Positions 36,905-47,024 of a DNA stretch of 64,000 nt are shown here, piece by piece; position 1 is the stretch's first letter; each line of letters starts with the position of its first letter. The DNA is from Acidobacteriota bacterium. Its GTDB lineage: Bacteria > Acidobacteriota > Terriglobia > UBA7540. Both the position numbers and the translations under genes were made by a program. The stretch covers positions 67,739 to 131,738 of the forward strand of contig JAKAWG010000001.1 of the NCBI GenBank assembly GCA_021817045.1, in the 5' to 3' direction. The notes under the pieces are model-generated. The model was not told the origin of the DNA. It made no database searches and saw only the letters and a program-made list of their open reading frames with translations.

Positions 36905-38065
36905 GTGAGCATCGGCATGGAGGACGCATTGGGTAGTCCCCTGTACCTGACCCTCATGGTGGGCCCCGTGGAAGCCGTGCCTGCCCCTAAGCCGGTGATG
37001 GATGCGCTGACGTCCGTGGAAGTCACGATCTCCGCCACGGGCACAAGCGGATTCCAGCTAAGTTTTACGCTTGCAAACAATTCTCCTCTACAAACAGTTT
37101 TTCTCCTCGCCGCGGGGGCGCCACTGCCGCTCATTCGGATCATCCTGGTAGCGACCTTCGGAGGACTCCCTCAGGTTGTGATTGACGGCGTAGCGAAACA
37201 CACCGAATTGGTGCCAGACGCCATGCAAGGCTCTTCCAAACTCGTTGTGACCGGCGAAGACCTTACAGCGGTGATGGATCTTGTCGACCTCTCGGGTCTG
37301 CCCTACCCAGCGCTGACTCCTGACTTGCGCGTTTTGGCGATTCTGGCGAAATACGCCGTGTTTGGCATCATCCCGGAAGTGGTGCCCGTTATCACCCCGG
37401 ACGTTGAAGTGCCTGTGGATAAGATTCCCACGCAGAAAGGGACCGATTTGGCCTATATCCGGCAATTGGCCCGGGACGCAGGTTATGTCTTTTACCTGGA
37501 ACCCGGTCCGTTGCCCGGCACGACGCAAGCATATTGGGGGCCCGAACTCAAGATGGGCGTGCCGCAGCCAGCCTTGAACGTGAATATGGATGCCTGGACG
37601 AACGTCGAAAGCCTGAACTTCCGTTACGAGCCACAAAACGCCGTGCTTCCTCTTGTGTTCATTCAGGACCAGACAACGAAGGCGGTGCTGCCGCTGCCGA
37701 TCCCTCCCATTACACCGCTCAATCCACCACTGGGAGTTGCTGTGCCGGTGCCGCAGAAAATCGAGGAACTCAAGGACACCGCCAAGCTTTCTCCGGCCCA
37801 GGCGATTATGGTGGGCATGGCCAGAGCGTCTGAGACAGCCGATGTGGTTTCGGCTGTCGGCACGCTGGATGTCTTGCGTTACGGCCAGATTCTGAAGGCG
37901 CGCCAACTGGTTGGTATTCGTGGTGCAGGGCTAGCTTTCGACGGTTTGTATTACGTCGAGAGCGCCAAGCACCAGATCAGGCTCGGAGAATACAAGCAGA
38001 GTTTCACTTTGAAGCGGAATGCCTTGGTTTCAAACCTGCCGGCCGTCCCGACGGTGGGATTCTGA
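36905..38065 (+). CDS. Phage late-control gpD/gp27-like hub protein
   Basis: 386 aa; IPTQKGTDLAYIRQLARDAGYVFYLEPGPLPGTTQAYWGPELKMGVPQPALNVNMDAWTNVESLNFRYEP. Confidence 0.87.
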   Translation: MSIGMEDALGSPLYLTLMVGPVEAVPAPKPVMDALTSVEVTISATGTSGFQLSFTLANNSPLQTVFLLAAGAPLPLIRIILVATFGGLPQVVIDGVAKHTELVPDAMQGSSKLVVTGEDLTAVMDLVDLSGLPYPALTPDLRVLAILAKYAVFGIIPEVVPVITPDVEVPVDKIPTQKGTDLAYIRQLARDAGYVFYLEPGPLPGTTQAYWGPELKMGVPQPALNVNMDAWTNVESLNFRYEPQNAVLPLVFIQDQTTKAVLPLPIPPITPLNPPLGVAVPVPQKIEELKDTAKLSPAQAIMVGMARASETADVVSAVGTLDVLRYGQILKARQLVGIRGAGLAFDGLYYVESAKHQIRLGEYKQSFTLKRNALVSNLPAVPTVGF

Positions 38066-38089
38066 GTTTCGGAAAAGGATGAGGCAAAC

Positions 38090-38596
38090 GTGGCAAAGTT
38101 TTTCGGCAAGTACCGCGGAACCGTGATCAATAACATAGACCCTCTACAAAAGGGCCGACTGATGGTGCAGGTTCCTGACGTCTCGAACTTGATTCCATCG
38201 ACCTGGGCGATGCCATGCGTTCCGTTTGCAGGAATCCAGTCCGGCTTCTTCGCCGTCCCGCCGATCGGCGCAGGTGTATGGATCGAGTTTGAGCAGGGCA
38301 ATAGCGATTACCCCATTTGGACAGGGTGTTTCTGGGGTTCAGCAGCGGAAGTTCCTGCACTGGCACTGGCTGCTCCGCCGGGCGTGCAGCAAATCGTTGT
38401 CCAATCACTTACTCAGAACACCCTGATGATCAGCGATGTGCCCGGGCCGACGGGTGGCATCCTGCTGAAATGCACCACGGGAGCGATGATCGCGATCAAC
38501 GATACGGGCATTACCATCAGCAACGGGCAAGGCGCCACCATCCTTCTCACGGGCCCCTCCGTCACCGTCAATGAAGGAGCCCTTGAAGTCATCTGA
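38090..38596 (+). CDS. gp5/gpV-like spike protein (OB-fold)
   Basis: 168 aa; FFGKYRGTVINNIDPLQKGRLMVQVPDVSNLIPSTWAMPCVPFAGIQSGFFAVPPIGAGVWIEFEQGNSDYPIWTGCFWG. Confidence 0.93.
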   Translation: MAKFFGKYRGTVINNIDPLQKGRLMVQVPDVSNLIPSTWAMPCVPFAGIQSGFFAVPPIGAGVWIEFEQGNSDYPIWTGCFWGSAAEVPALALAAPPGVQQIVVQSLTQNTLMISDVPGPTGGILLKCTTGAMIAINDTGITISNGQGATILLTGPSVTVNEGALEVI

Positions 38597-38605
38597 GAGG
38601 AAAAG

Positions 38606-38923
38606 ATGCCAGGTTTCTTGCTTCATCAGGGCGCGACGGTACTTTGCGGTCACGCGGGGCAGGCGATGCCGACGGCGCCGAATCCGCGTGTCCTCGTGAG
38701 TGGCCAGCCGACGGTCCTGCTTTCGATTCCATGGTCAGTGGCGGGGTGCCCGCTCGCGCCTCCGCCGCTGCCGCCTTGTATCGCGGGGCAATGGATCGTG
38801 GGAACTCTGCGGGTCACCTCCAACGGGCAACCGCTGGTGGTGCAATCGGGTCAAGGCGTCAGCATTCCCAACGGCACTCCGCTTGTTCCGGTCGCAATGC
38901 AGACGCGCGTAACCGCGATGTGA
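38606..38923 (+). CDS. PAAR-like spike-tip protein
   Basis: 105 aa; FLLHQGATVLCGHAGQAMPTAPNPRVLVSGQPTVLL...VSIPNGTPLVPVAMQTRVTAM. Confidence 0.7.
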   Translation: MPGFLLHQGATVLCGHAGQAMPTAPNPRVLVSGQPTVLLSIPWSVAGCPLAPPPLPPCIAGQWIVGTLRVTSNGQPLVVQSGQGVSIPNGTPLVPVAMQTRVTAM

Positions 38924-38942
38924 GACGCTGGTGCACTTGTTC

Positions 38943-39335
38943 ATGGCCAGCGAGGATTGCAGAGACAAGATGAATCTGAGATATCCGTACCAATTCGATA
39001 GCAGCGGGCACACAGCGCCAACCGATCTGCCCGGCCACATCAGCGACATGATCGCGCAGATTCTGCTGACTTCACCGGGAGAGCGCGTGAATCGCCCCAC
39101 TTTTGGCTGCGGCGTGACACAACTGGTGTTTGCCCCAAATAGCGACGCTTTGGGTGCGGCGCAGCAGCAAGTCATTCAGGCTTCCTTGCAGCAGTGGCTT
39201 TCCGATCTCATTCGGGTTAACGCGGTGAATGTACAGGCGCAAGACTCGAAGCTGCTCATTACGATCACTTACACCATCATCCAGTCTCAGCAGCGCGAGA
39301 CAGAGCAGTTTGTCTACGGCGGGCCGACCTCATGA
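38943..39335 (+). CDS. gp25-like baseplate wedge protein
   Basis: MNLRYPYQFDSSGHTAPTDLPGHISDMIAQILLTSPGERVNRPTFGCGVTQLVF. Confidence 0.92.
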   Translation: MASEDCRDKMNLRYPYQFDSSGHTAPTDLPGHISDMIAQILLTSPGERVNRPTFGCGVTQLVFAPNSDALGAAQQQVIQASLQQWLSDLIRVNAVNVQAQDSKLLITITYTIIQSQQRETEQFVYGGPTS

Positions 39336-41842
39336 TTTACTTTTGCTCGCAAAAGAATCGCCGCGCCCTGGTGCTACAGCACCCTACGCTCAACGGAATC
39401 GACTACCTGGAGGTGTCGGACGCCCACACCGGTTGTGACAACCGGCTGGTGGTTACGCTGCTTAAAGACGCACGGGGCCTGAACCTGGCTCCCGCGCAGG
39501 TAAAGATCGCCGGAGGCTCGCCCACCGCGCAGGTGACGGTGGTTTCTGTTTCTCCAGCTACGGACGCTGCGCCGCGGTTAATCACCGTGGACCTCAACCA
39601 ATCCGGCGACTTTTCCTCTTATACGTTTTCTTTCGTTGCCGCTTCTTCTACGACCGATCCTCCCGATGGTTTGGATCCGCAGCTCTCGACCGTCACGTTC
39701 TCTTTCAAAGCCGGATGCCCCACCATCGGTGATTGCGTTCCGAGCAAATGCTGTCCGCCGAATGTGGCTGCCGAGCCTGACATCAATTACACGGCCAAGG
39801 ACTACGGTGGCTTCCGGCAGGTAATGTTGGACCGCCTGGCTGTCCTTACGCCCGATTGGGTGGAGACGCACGCCGCTGATCTCGGCATGACTTTGGTGGA
39901 ACTGCTGGCCTACGCTGCCGACCATCTCAGTTACCAACAAGACGCGGTTGGGACGGAGGCGTACCTGGGAACGGCGCGCAGCCGGATTTCCCTTCGTCGG
40001 CACGTGAAGCTAGTCGACTACCGGGTTAGCGAAGGTAGCAATGCGCGGTGCTGGGTTTACTTGAAGGCGGAGCAGGACGGTATCACCATTCCTGTTGGAA
40101 CACCGCTGTTTCCGCTTGTTTCCGGGCTTCCCGTAAGCATTTCGCCCGGCGCCGTCGACCCTGCCGAGGCCGCGTGCCAGATCGGTTTGTTGCCTCCACC
40201 AGCGGCCCAACTCTTACGCAGCAGCACGATCGTATTCATGACGATGCAGGCCTTGACTCTATACCAGGAACAGAATGAGATCCAGTTCTACACCTGGGGT
40301 GATTCCAGTTGTTGCCTCGCAGACGGCGCGACTGAAGCCACGTTGCTTGGAACTCTCACGACTCTTCAGCCCGGTGCCGTTCTGGTTTTCGAAGAAGTGA
40401 TGGGCCCGAACACCAATGACCCGGAAGATGCTGACCCACGGCACCGCTGGGCCGTGAGATTGACCGGAGTCGAGAGGACAGATCACCGAGGGGGATTGCT
40501 AAAGGACCCACTCTTTGATCAGGGCATTACCAAAATCACTTGGGCTCCCGAGGATGCTCCACCATTCCCAATTTGCATTTCCTCCGTTACGGACGCTGCA
40601 CACGGATCCACGCCGCTTTCAGATGTGAGCGTTGCTCGCGGCAACATCGTTCCGGCCGATCATGGCATTTGGCAATGCTGGGAGGATTTGGGCGAGGTTC
40701 CGGCCGCGCCACTTGCTCCAGTTTTGGCAAGGAGTTGCCAGTGCAAGTCTCAAATCAGCTTGCCGCCGCCTCGGCCCCGGTATTATCCAGAACTTTCAAA
40801 GTTTCCGGTCACATTCGCCTGGCCTCAAGACTCCACCATGCCTGCCTCTCAGTTCCTTTCGCCTCCATCCTCGAGTGCCGTACGTCCACTGCCACAAATC
40901 GCGGTGGAAGACGATCAAGGCCAAACGTGGGACGTTCTCGACGATCTGCTTTCCAGTGACGATTCCCAGCGCGTCTGCGTACTGGAAGTCGAGCGCGACG
41001 GCACGGCCTTTTTGCGTTTTGGTGGCGGACAGTACGGCCACGCACCGGAGCCAGGCACGGATTTCAGGGCCCGCTACCGCGTGGGAAATGGCGGCGCCGG
41101 AAACATCGGGCGGGATACGCTTGCCCATATCCTCACCCATGTCTCGGGCGTGTCTGAAGTCCGTAACCCACTGCCGGCGACCGGCGGAGTGGATGCCGAG
41201 ACCATGGAACATATTCGCCAGCAGGCGCCCTTTGCCTTCCGCACCCAGCTTCGTGCCGTGACTGAAGACGATTACGGCGCGATGGCCAAGCAAGACGCCG
41301 CGATTCGGGAGGCACGCGGCACGCTACGTTGGACTGGAAGCTGGTACACCGCATTCGTGTCCTTGGATACACAAGCGGAGAGCGGGCCGGACCCGTCACT
41401 CGTGTCCGCGACGACTGCGCGCCTGAATTTGCTGCGCATGGCCGGCGTCGACCTCGCGGTGGAAGGCGCGGTGGTCGTTGGCCTTCACATCGAGATGAAT
41501 ATCTGCGTGGACCTGGCCTATTTCCAGGCCGATGTGCGATCCGCATTGTTGCAACTTTTTACGACGGGCAACACGTGTACGGGCCGGCCAGGAATTCTGA
41601 ATCCGGATAACTTTACGTTCGGCCAAACAATTTACGCGAGCCCGTTGATCGCCGCCGCGCAAAGCGTGGACGGCGTCTCTGCCGCCACGTTATCGGCTTT
41701 CTATCGAATGGACAATCCCTCGATTGATGGAGTGACCCAGGGCTACCTCACGATCGGGAGGTTGGAAATAGCCCGCTGTGACAACGATCCGAATCGGCTC
41801 GACCACGGCCTTCTGGTTTTCCACATGGACGGTGGCAAATGA
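39332..41842 (+). CDS. Baseplate J / gp6-like protein 1
   Basis: 836 aa; DINYTAKDYGGFRQVMLDRLAVLTPDWVETHAADLGMTLVELLAYAADHLSYQQDAVGTEAYLGTARSRISLRRHVKLVDY; ATGA overlaps. Confidence 0.92.
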   Translation: MIYFCSQKNRRALVLQHPTLNGIDYLEVSDAHTGCDNRLVVTLLKDARGLNLAPAQVKIAGGSPTAQVTVVSVSPATDAAPRLITVDLNQSGDFSSYTFSFVAASSTTDPPDGLDPQLSTVTFSFKAGCPTIGDCVPSKCCPPNVAAEPDINYTAKDYGGFRQVMLDRLAVLTPDWVETHAADLGMTLVELLAYAADHLSYQQDAVGTEAYLGTARSRISLRRHVKLVDYRVSEGSNARCWVYLKAEQDGITIPVGTPLFPLVSGLPVSISPGAVDPAEAACQIGLLPPPAAQLLRSSTIVFMTMQALTLYQEQNEIQFYTWGDSSCCLADGATEATLLGTLTTLQPGAVLVFEEVMGPNTNDPEDADPRHRWAVRLTGVERTDHRGGLLKDPLFDQGITKITWAPEDAPPFPICISSVTDAAHGSTPLSDVSVARGNIVPADHGIWQCWEDLGEVPAAPLAPVLARSCQCKSQISLPPPRPRYYPELSKFPVTFAWPQDSTMPASQFLSPPSSSAVRPLPQIAVEDDQGQTWDVLDDLLSSDDSQRVCVLEVERDGTAFLRFGGGQYGHAPEPGTDFRARYRVGNGGAGNIGRDTLAHILTHVSGVSEVRNPLPATGGVDAETMEHIRQQAPFAFRTQLRAVTEDDYGAMAKQDAAIREARGTLRWTGSWYTAFVSLDTQAESGPDPSLVSATTARLNLLRMAGVDLAVEGAVVVGLHIEMNICVDLAYFQADVRSALLQLFTTGNTCTGRPGILNPDNFTFGQTIYASPLIAAAQSVDGVSAATLSAFYRMDNPSIDGVTQGYLTIGRLEIARCDNDPNRLDHGLLVFHMDGGK

Positions 41843-44676
41843 TCGGCTCTTGTGAAACTCCAGCCGAGCAACTCTGCGGATGTTGTCAGGGGACGGCCGC
41901 GCAAACACCCGAGCCGATCTACAATCGCCCCGGACTCGGCCAGATCAGCTATCGCGTGGGGACTCACGCGACGTTCAAGGCCAGCCTGCTGGCTGAGCTT
42001 TCTAACTCGAACCTGCCAGCTTTGGCGGCCTTGCGTACCCGCGACGATTCAGATTTCACTATCGCCCTGCTCGATGCTTGGGCCGTTTCTTTGGACATCC
42101 TGAGCTTCTACCAGGAGCGCCTAGCCAACGAAGCCTATCTCGGGACCGCCATCGATGCCACCTCCGTAATCCACCTTGCCCAACTCGTGGGATATAAACC
42201 TTCACCCGGCGTAGCAGCTTCAGCCTTTCTCGCCTTTACGCTAAGCGACGCGCCCGGTTCTCCCGATAACGTACTGATTCCCGCCGGGACCCGCGTGCAA
42301 AGCGTACCTAAGCCCGGCCAGACACCACAGGTCTTTGAAACTTCGGGCGACCTCACGGGTTTGATCGAGCTGAATGCGATCCCTCCTCAAACCACAACTT
42401 CTTGGGGGCTCAGCCCCGGCCTCGCTTCCATGTGGTTCAAGGGAACGAGCAATAACCTTAATGTCGGAGATGGCATTCTCTTCGTCAGCCAGGCTTTGCA
42501 CGACGCAGCGGCTTCCGGCTCAATTTCGGCTTCCGGCCCAGCGGAATTTCATTTCCTTGCGACAGTAACTCCTGATCCGATTTCAGGCAACACGCTCGTG
42601 CAATGGGACCAGCCGCTGAGCTGGCCTGCCTTTAATGACAACACGGCGTATGTGTACGTTTTCCGCAAAAAGGTTGCCCTCTATGGATCTCAAGCGCCTG
42701 ATCCTCGTGCACTTACCAAGGCCGACCTTTCAAAGGTTCCCGGGTACTGGGACCCAAGCCACGATTGGAAGTTTTCGAGTCCGAAGGGCGAGATCAACCT
42801 GGACGCCTCCTATGCCGGCTTGGCTCCACAGCAGAACGGCGAACTGCAATGGACCGTGCTGAAGTCCCCGTTCTATACAGCCTTGTACCAGATTACGGCG
42901 GCGGACGAGTCCGCGCCAATGATGTACACGCTGACCGCAAAAACCACCCACCTGACGCTTGCGAACCAGCAGGTGCTGGCCAATCCGGGAGGAGCGGCAG
43001 GACCCAAGGTGCTGCACAGTCTGGTAAGGGAAACGCGCAGTGTAGCGGCATTCGCGCAAAGCGCGTTGCTAACGCCAGCAGATTCTCCGCTCACCGATTG
43101 GATCTACGACGACACCTATACGAGGCAAAGCAGGCTGCACCGGCCGGTGGAAGGTTCTGCCTTGGAGATCGTAACGTCTGAGGTGCTCAGCCCGGGCCAG
43201 CCGGTCGCCGTCTTTGGAAAACGCCTGCGCCTTCAGGTGGTGAATCTCGCAACCACGCCCACCGACAGCCAGCCCGGTTTTGTGCCCGATGGTTCAACGG
43301 CTAGCAAGGCTCTTTCCGATGGGCAAATTTTTCTGGTGGATACTTTTCCGCCTCCGCTAGCGCCAAACAGCGTCGACCTCCTGTGGTCTGTTCTGACAAC
43401 AGATGGAATCGCTGGCACCCTCCAGATCAGTAGCGGAAACCTTCTTCTGATTCCCGCGGATAAGAACGATCCCCTGGCCAGTGAATCACTGACGATCAGC
43501 CAGACGAGCGTCCTGGGGCCGATTGCGACTCTTTCCTTTACGCAACTTTTAGCCCGTGTCTATGACCGGAGCACGGTGACTCTGAACGCCAACGTCGTAG
43601 CGGCTACAAATGGCGAGACGATGCACGAAATCCTTGGCAGTGGCGACGCCACGAATGATGCGCTCCAGCTCACGTTGAAGCAAGCACCGCTGACCTATGT
43701 CAGTTCGCCAGTTGGACTGGGCGCTGAGTCAACGCTTCAGGTCTGGATCAACAATCTCCGCTGGCATGAAGTTGACAATTTCCTCGCGTCCGGCCCGAGC
43801 GACCGAGTGTTTGTGACTCAAGGGGATGCCTCCGGTAAAGTCACTGTGCAGTTTGGCGACGGCATCGAAGGCGAGCGAACTCCTACTGGGCAGATGAACA
43901 TCCGGGCCGTCTACCGCAAGGGCATCGGAGCGGCCGCCAACGTTCACGCGGGGCAGTTGTCGCAGGCACTGGACAGGCCTCAAGGCTTGAAGGGTGTCAC
44001 CAACCCTGATCCAGCCACGGGTGGTGCGGACCCCGATTCTGCTGATAGCGCCCGCGTCAGCGCGCCTCTGCACACTCTGACGCTGGGGCGCGTTGTATCG
44101 CTCGACGATTACCAGAACTACGCGTCGGCATTCGCGGGCGTTGCTAAAGCGCTCGCTACCTGGACGTGGGATAGCCGCAAGCGGGGAGTTTTCTTGACGG
44201 TGGCCGGCGCCAATGGGACGGTGCTCCAAACGGGCGATTCGACCATTACGAATCTCATCAAGGCCTTCCGCAGCGCAGGAAACCCCTATATTCCCCTGAC
44301 GGTCGCATCTTACACACCTGTGCTTTTTGAAGTGGGTGCCTACGTGCGCGTGGATACACTCAACTACGATCCCAACCAGGTTCTAGGAGCAGTCTGGCAA
44401 TCTCTGGCGGCAAATTTCAGTTTCGATCAGCGCCAGCTTGGCCAAGGTGTGGCTCTGAGTGAAGTGATCGCTCTAATGCAGTCTACGCCGGGCGTGATCG
44501 CTGTGGAGATGCAGGCATTTAATCGCCAAGGACAGCCGCCAGCACCGGGCGCGCTGCCGGCGGTGCTGCGGGCGGCTGCGCCCATTACCGGACAGCAAGG
44601 CACGCCGCAAGGGGCCGAGATGCTGCTACTGGATCCCGCGTCGCAAGGCGCGCTCAACGAATGGCCAGCAGTCTGA
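41839..44676 (+). CDS. Baseplate J / gp6-like protein 2
   Basis: 945 aa; YNRPGLGQISYRVGTHATFKASLL, DAWAVSLDILSFYQERLANEAYLGTAIDATSVIHLAQLVGYKPSPGVAASAFLAFTL. Confidence 0.92.
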   Translation: MIGSCETPAEQLCGCCQGTAAQTPEPIYNRPGLGQISYRVGTHATFKASLLAELSNSNLPALAALRTRDDSDFTIALLDAWAVSLDILSFYQERLANEAYLGTAIDATSVIHLAQLVGYKPSPGVAASAFLAFTLSDAPGSPDNVLIPAGTRVQSVPKPGQTPQVFETSGDLTGLIELNAIPPQTTTSWGLSPGLASMWFKGTSNNLNVGDGILFVSQALHDAAASGSISASGPAEFHFLATVTPDPISGNTLVQWDQPLSWPAFNDNTAYVYVFRKKVALYGSQAPDPRALTKADLSKVPGYWDPSHDWKFSSPKGEINLDASYAGLAPQQNGELQWTVLKSPFYTALYQITAADESAPMMYTLTAKTTHLTLANQQVLANPGGAAGPKVLHSLVRETRSVAAFAQSALLTPADSPLTDWIYDDTYTRQSRLHRPVEGSALEIVTSEVLSPGQPVAVFGKRLRLQVVNLATTPTDSQPGFVPDGSTASKALSDGQIFLVDTFPPPLAPNSVDLLWSVLTTDGIAGTLQISSGNLLLIPADKNDPLASESLTISQTSVLGPIATLSFTQLLARVYDRSTVTLNANVVAATNGETMHEILGSGDATNDALQLTLKQAPLTYVSSPVGLGAESTLQVWINNLRWHEVDNFLASGPSDRVFVTQGDASGKVTVQFGDGIEGERTPTGQMNIRAVYRKGIGAAANVHAGQLSQALDRPQGLKGVTNPDPATGGADPDSADSARVSAPLHTLTLGRVVSLDDYQNYASAFAGVAKALATWTWDSRKRGVFLTVAGANGTVLQTGDSTITNLIKAFRSAGNPYIPLTVASYTPVLFEVGAYVRVDTLNYDPNQVLGAVWQSLAANFSFDQRQLGQGVALSEVIALMQSTPGVIAVEMQAFNRQGQPPAPGALPAVLRAAAPITGQQGTPQGAEMLLLDPASQGALNEWPAV

Positions 44677-44723
44677 ATGGGCGGAGGCGTCGCGTGCTGG
44701 TTACCGGTCATTGAGGTACGATC

Positions 44724-47015
44724 ATGAGTCTGGATGCCGAACAACTTTATAACCTGCTACCCGCCATCTATCGTACCCGCGACGCCGACAACGGCGAGCC
44801 GCTCCAAGCTCTGCTAACCGTCGCTGCCGGCCAAAGCGCGATCCTTGAAGAGAACATCGACCAACTCTATGACGATGAGTTCATAGAAACTTGCGCGCCC
44901 TGGGTCATCCCCTATATCGGTGAGCTGATTGGCTGCACTCCGATTTATGAGATTTCCGGCGCTGTCAGCGGCCGCCGTGCGGAAGTTGCAAACACGATCG
45001 GCTACAGGCGGCGCAAGGGAACCGTATTGGCGCTGGAACAGGTTTCGATGGATGTGTCAGGCCGGCGCGCCGCAGCCGTCGAGTTTTTCAAGAGGTTGAT
45101 CGTCACGGAAAGTATGCGGCACATTCGGCCGCGCCACTCGGCGACGGCCGACCTGAGACGTGGCGGTCAACTGGAGCGGCTCAGTACCGCCTTCGATACG
45201 CTCAACCGAACCGTGGATGTGCGACGGATTGCGCCTCGCCTTCGCGCGATGTCTCACCCCGATCTCACACCGCTGGATATCAATCTGCACGGCGGAGGAA
45301 GATTCAATATTCCTGACGTTGGCATTTATGTATGGCGTTGGAAGGCTTTCGGAATAGCGCGCGCTCCGGCTTTCCGGGTTGACAACGGCCGCTACAAATT
45401 CGGTCCCCTGGGCCACGATCTTCCGCTGTTCAATGCGCTGGCGCCCCGCGACTCTTTCAGCCGCCTTACTACGCGCCTGGATGTTTCTCAGCCCATCACA
45501 CGGCGAGAGTTGCACGCGAACCTCGATCAGTTTTACGGGCCGGACGGCAGTATCGAAGTCTTCCTGGATGGCGTGGCCGTACCATCTGCACAAATCTGCT
45601 CCCTTAACCTGTCCGACGATTCGACTCAATCCTGGGGCTGCACGCCGGCCGGCAAAGTCGGGATCGATCCAGAATTGGGAAGGATCCAACTCGCTCCGGA
45701 TCTGCCGCTGCCCCGGCAGGTGCAGGTGAGCTATAACTACGGTTTCCCGGCCGAAATTGGCGGAGGCCCATACGACCGGACTCCCAATCTTCCGCCTCTT
45801 GATCCGAGCCAGTTCAATTACCTCGCCGTCATTGGATCGATCGCCGCACCGACACTGGAAGCGGCGGTCACCGCCTGGAATCAGGAACCTGCGGGTTCCC
45901 GAGGACTCATTATCCTGCCGGATTTTGTCGCGCTCGATGTGAGCCTCACAGGAGCAAGCGGAATTCTCTTACCAGAGGGAAGCCAACTGTGGATTCTTTC
46001 AGCTCAATTGCATCCAGGAGGTGGGAACGACTTCACCTATGAGAACTCCTGCGTCACCCTCCGCGGCAACATCGAGATTCAGGGAATCGGCGGCGCCACC
46101 GCTCATGCGGTTGCAATTCCGTCGCCCGGGCAACTCTCTCTGAGTGGTATTTGGATTTCCGGCTCGCTGACCGTTCTAGGCGGCTCCGCCAATATTCAGT
46201 TGATGGACTGCACGCTGGTCCCCGGCATTGCCATCGGAGCGGATGGTACTCCTCTCTACCCAGGAGAGCCAAGCTTGATCGTTTCCACCGGCGAAGTGAG
46301 TCTAAGCCTTTATCGGTGCATTACCGGCCCGGTTGCTGCTTCTGTAGAAGGCAGCTCTAGAATCTGTTCGAGCATTGTAGATAGTGGCTCGCGATGTGCT
46401 GTGGCCTATGCGGGCCCCGACCTTGCGGGGGAAGGCGCAGATCTCCACATTGAAGACAGCACTGTGATTGGCAAAGTCCATGTCCGCCTCTTTGAGCTGG
46501 CATCGAACACAATCTTTCTGGCGCGCCTCGCGCGGTCCGATTCCTGGAAAGCAGCTCTTTGGTGCAGTCGCCAGCAGGCCGGATGCGTACGCTTTTGTTT
46601 TCTTCCCACTACTGCCATTACGCCTCAGCAGTTCCGCTGTCTGCCGCCTGATCCGAGCCAGGAGGATATGCTTCTGCCCAAGTTCATCACCCTGCAATAC
46701 GGCCATCCCTCTTATTGCCTCCTCAGCGGCGATACTCCGATGGCCGTGTGGACAGGCGCGGACAACGGCTCCCAGATAGGCGCGTATTACCTTCTGCAGG
46801 AGACCCAGGCCGTCCGCAATGTGCAGTTGCGGGCGCCGGAATATCTTCCTTTTGGCTTGGAAGACGGAATTTTTCTCGTGCCGTCGCAACCGGAAATTCT
46901 CAGGCCGTTCCCGGTTGCCTACGGCTACGGGCTGCAGGTCAACCGCTGGAATCCTTGCGGAGACAAGAACGAGGATGATCTCAGGTTCGTTGGCGTCGGC
47001 GCGACGCTGATCTAG
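44724..47015 (+). CDS. Phage tail protein I-like protein with C-terminal beta-helix-like region
   Basis: 763 aa; LYNLLPAIYRTRDADNGEPLQALLTVAAGQSAILEENIDQLYDDEFIETCAPWVIPYIGELIG; repetitive short-strand region VTLRGNIEIQG...LSLSGIWISGSLTVLGGSANIQLMDCTL. Confidence 0.85.
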   Translation: MSLDAEQLYNLLPAIYRTRDADNGEPLQALLTVAAGQSAILEENIDQLYDDEFIETCAPWVIPYIGELIGCTPIYEISGAVSGRRAEVANTIGYRRRKGTVLALEQVSMDVSGRRAAAVEFFKRLIVTESMRHIRPRHSATADLRRGGQLERLSTAFDTLNRTVDVRRIAPRLRAMSHPDLTPLDINLHGGGRFNIPDVGIYVWRWKAFGIARAPAFRVDNGRYKFGPLGHDLPLFNALAPRDSFSRLTTRLDVSQPITRRELHANLDQFYGPDGSIEVFLDGVAVPSAQICSLNLSDDSTQSWGCTPAGKVGIDPELGRIQLAPDLPLPRQVQVSYNYGFPAEIGGGPYDRTPNLPPLDPSQFNYLAVIGSIAAPTLEAAVTAWNQEPAGSRGLIILPDFVALDVSLTGASGILLPEGSQLWILSAQLHPGGGNDFTYENSCVTLRGNIEIQGIGGATAHAVAIPSPGQLSLSGIWISGSLTVLGGSANIQLMDCTLVPGIAIGADGTPLYPGEPSLIVSTGEVSLSLYRCITGPVAASVEGSSRICSSIVDSGSRCAVAYAGPDLAGEGADLHIEDSTVIGKVHVRLFELASNTIFLARLARSDSWKAALWCSRQQAGCVRFCFLPTTAITPQQFRCLPPDPSQEDMLLPKFITLQYGHPSYCLLSGDTPMAVWTGADNGSQIGAYYLLQETQAVRNVQLRAPEYLPFGLEDGIFLVPSQPEILRPFPVAYGYGLQVNRWNPCGDKNEDDLRFVGVGATLI

Positions 47016-47024
47016 GAGGGCCCC

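Noticed and set aside
37088-37906. 272-aa minus-strand ORF opposite gpD
   Set aside because: Antisense shadow ORF inside the eCIS operon; no motifs.
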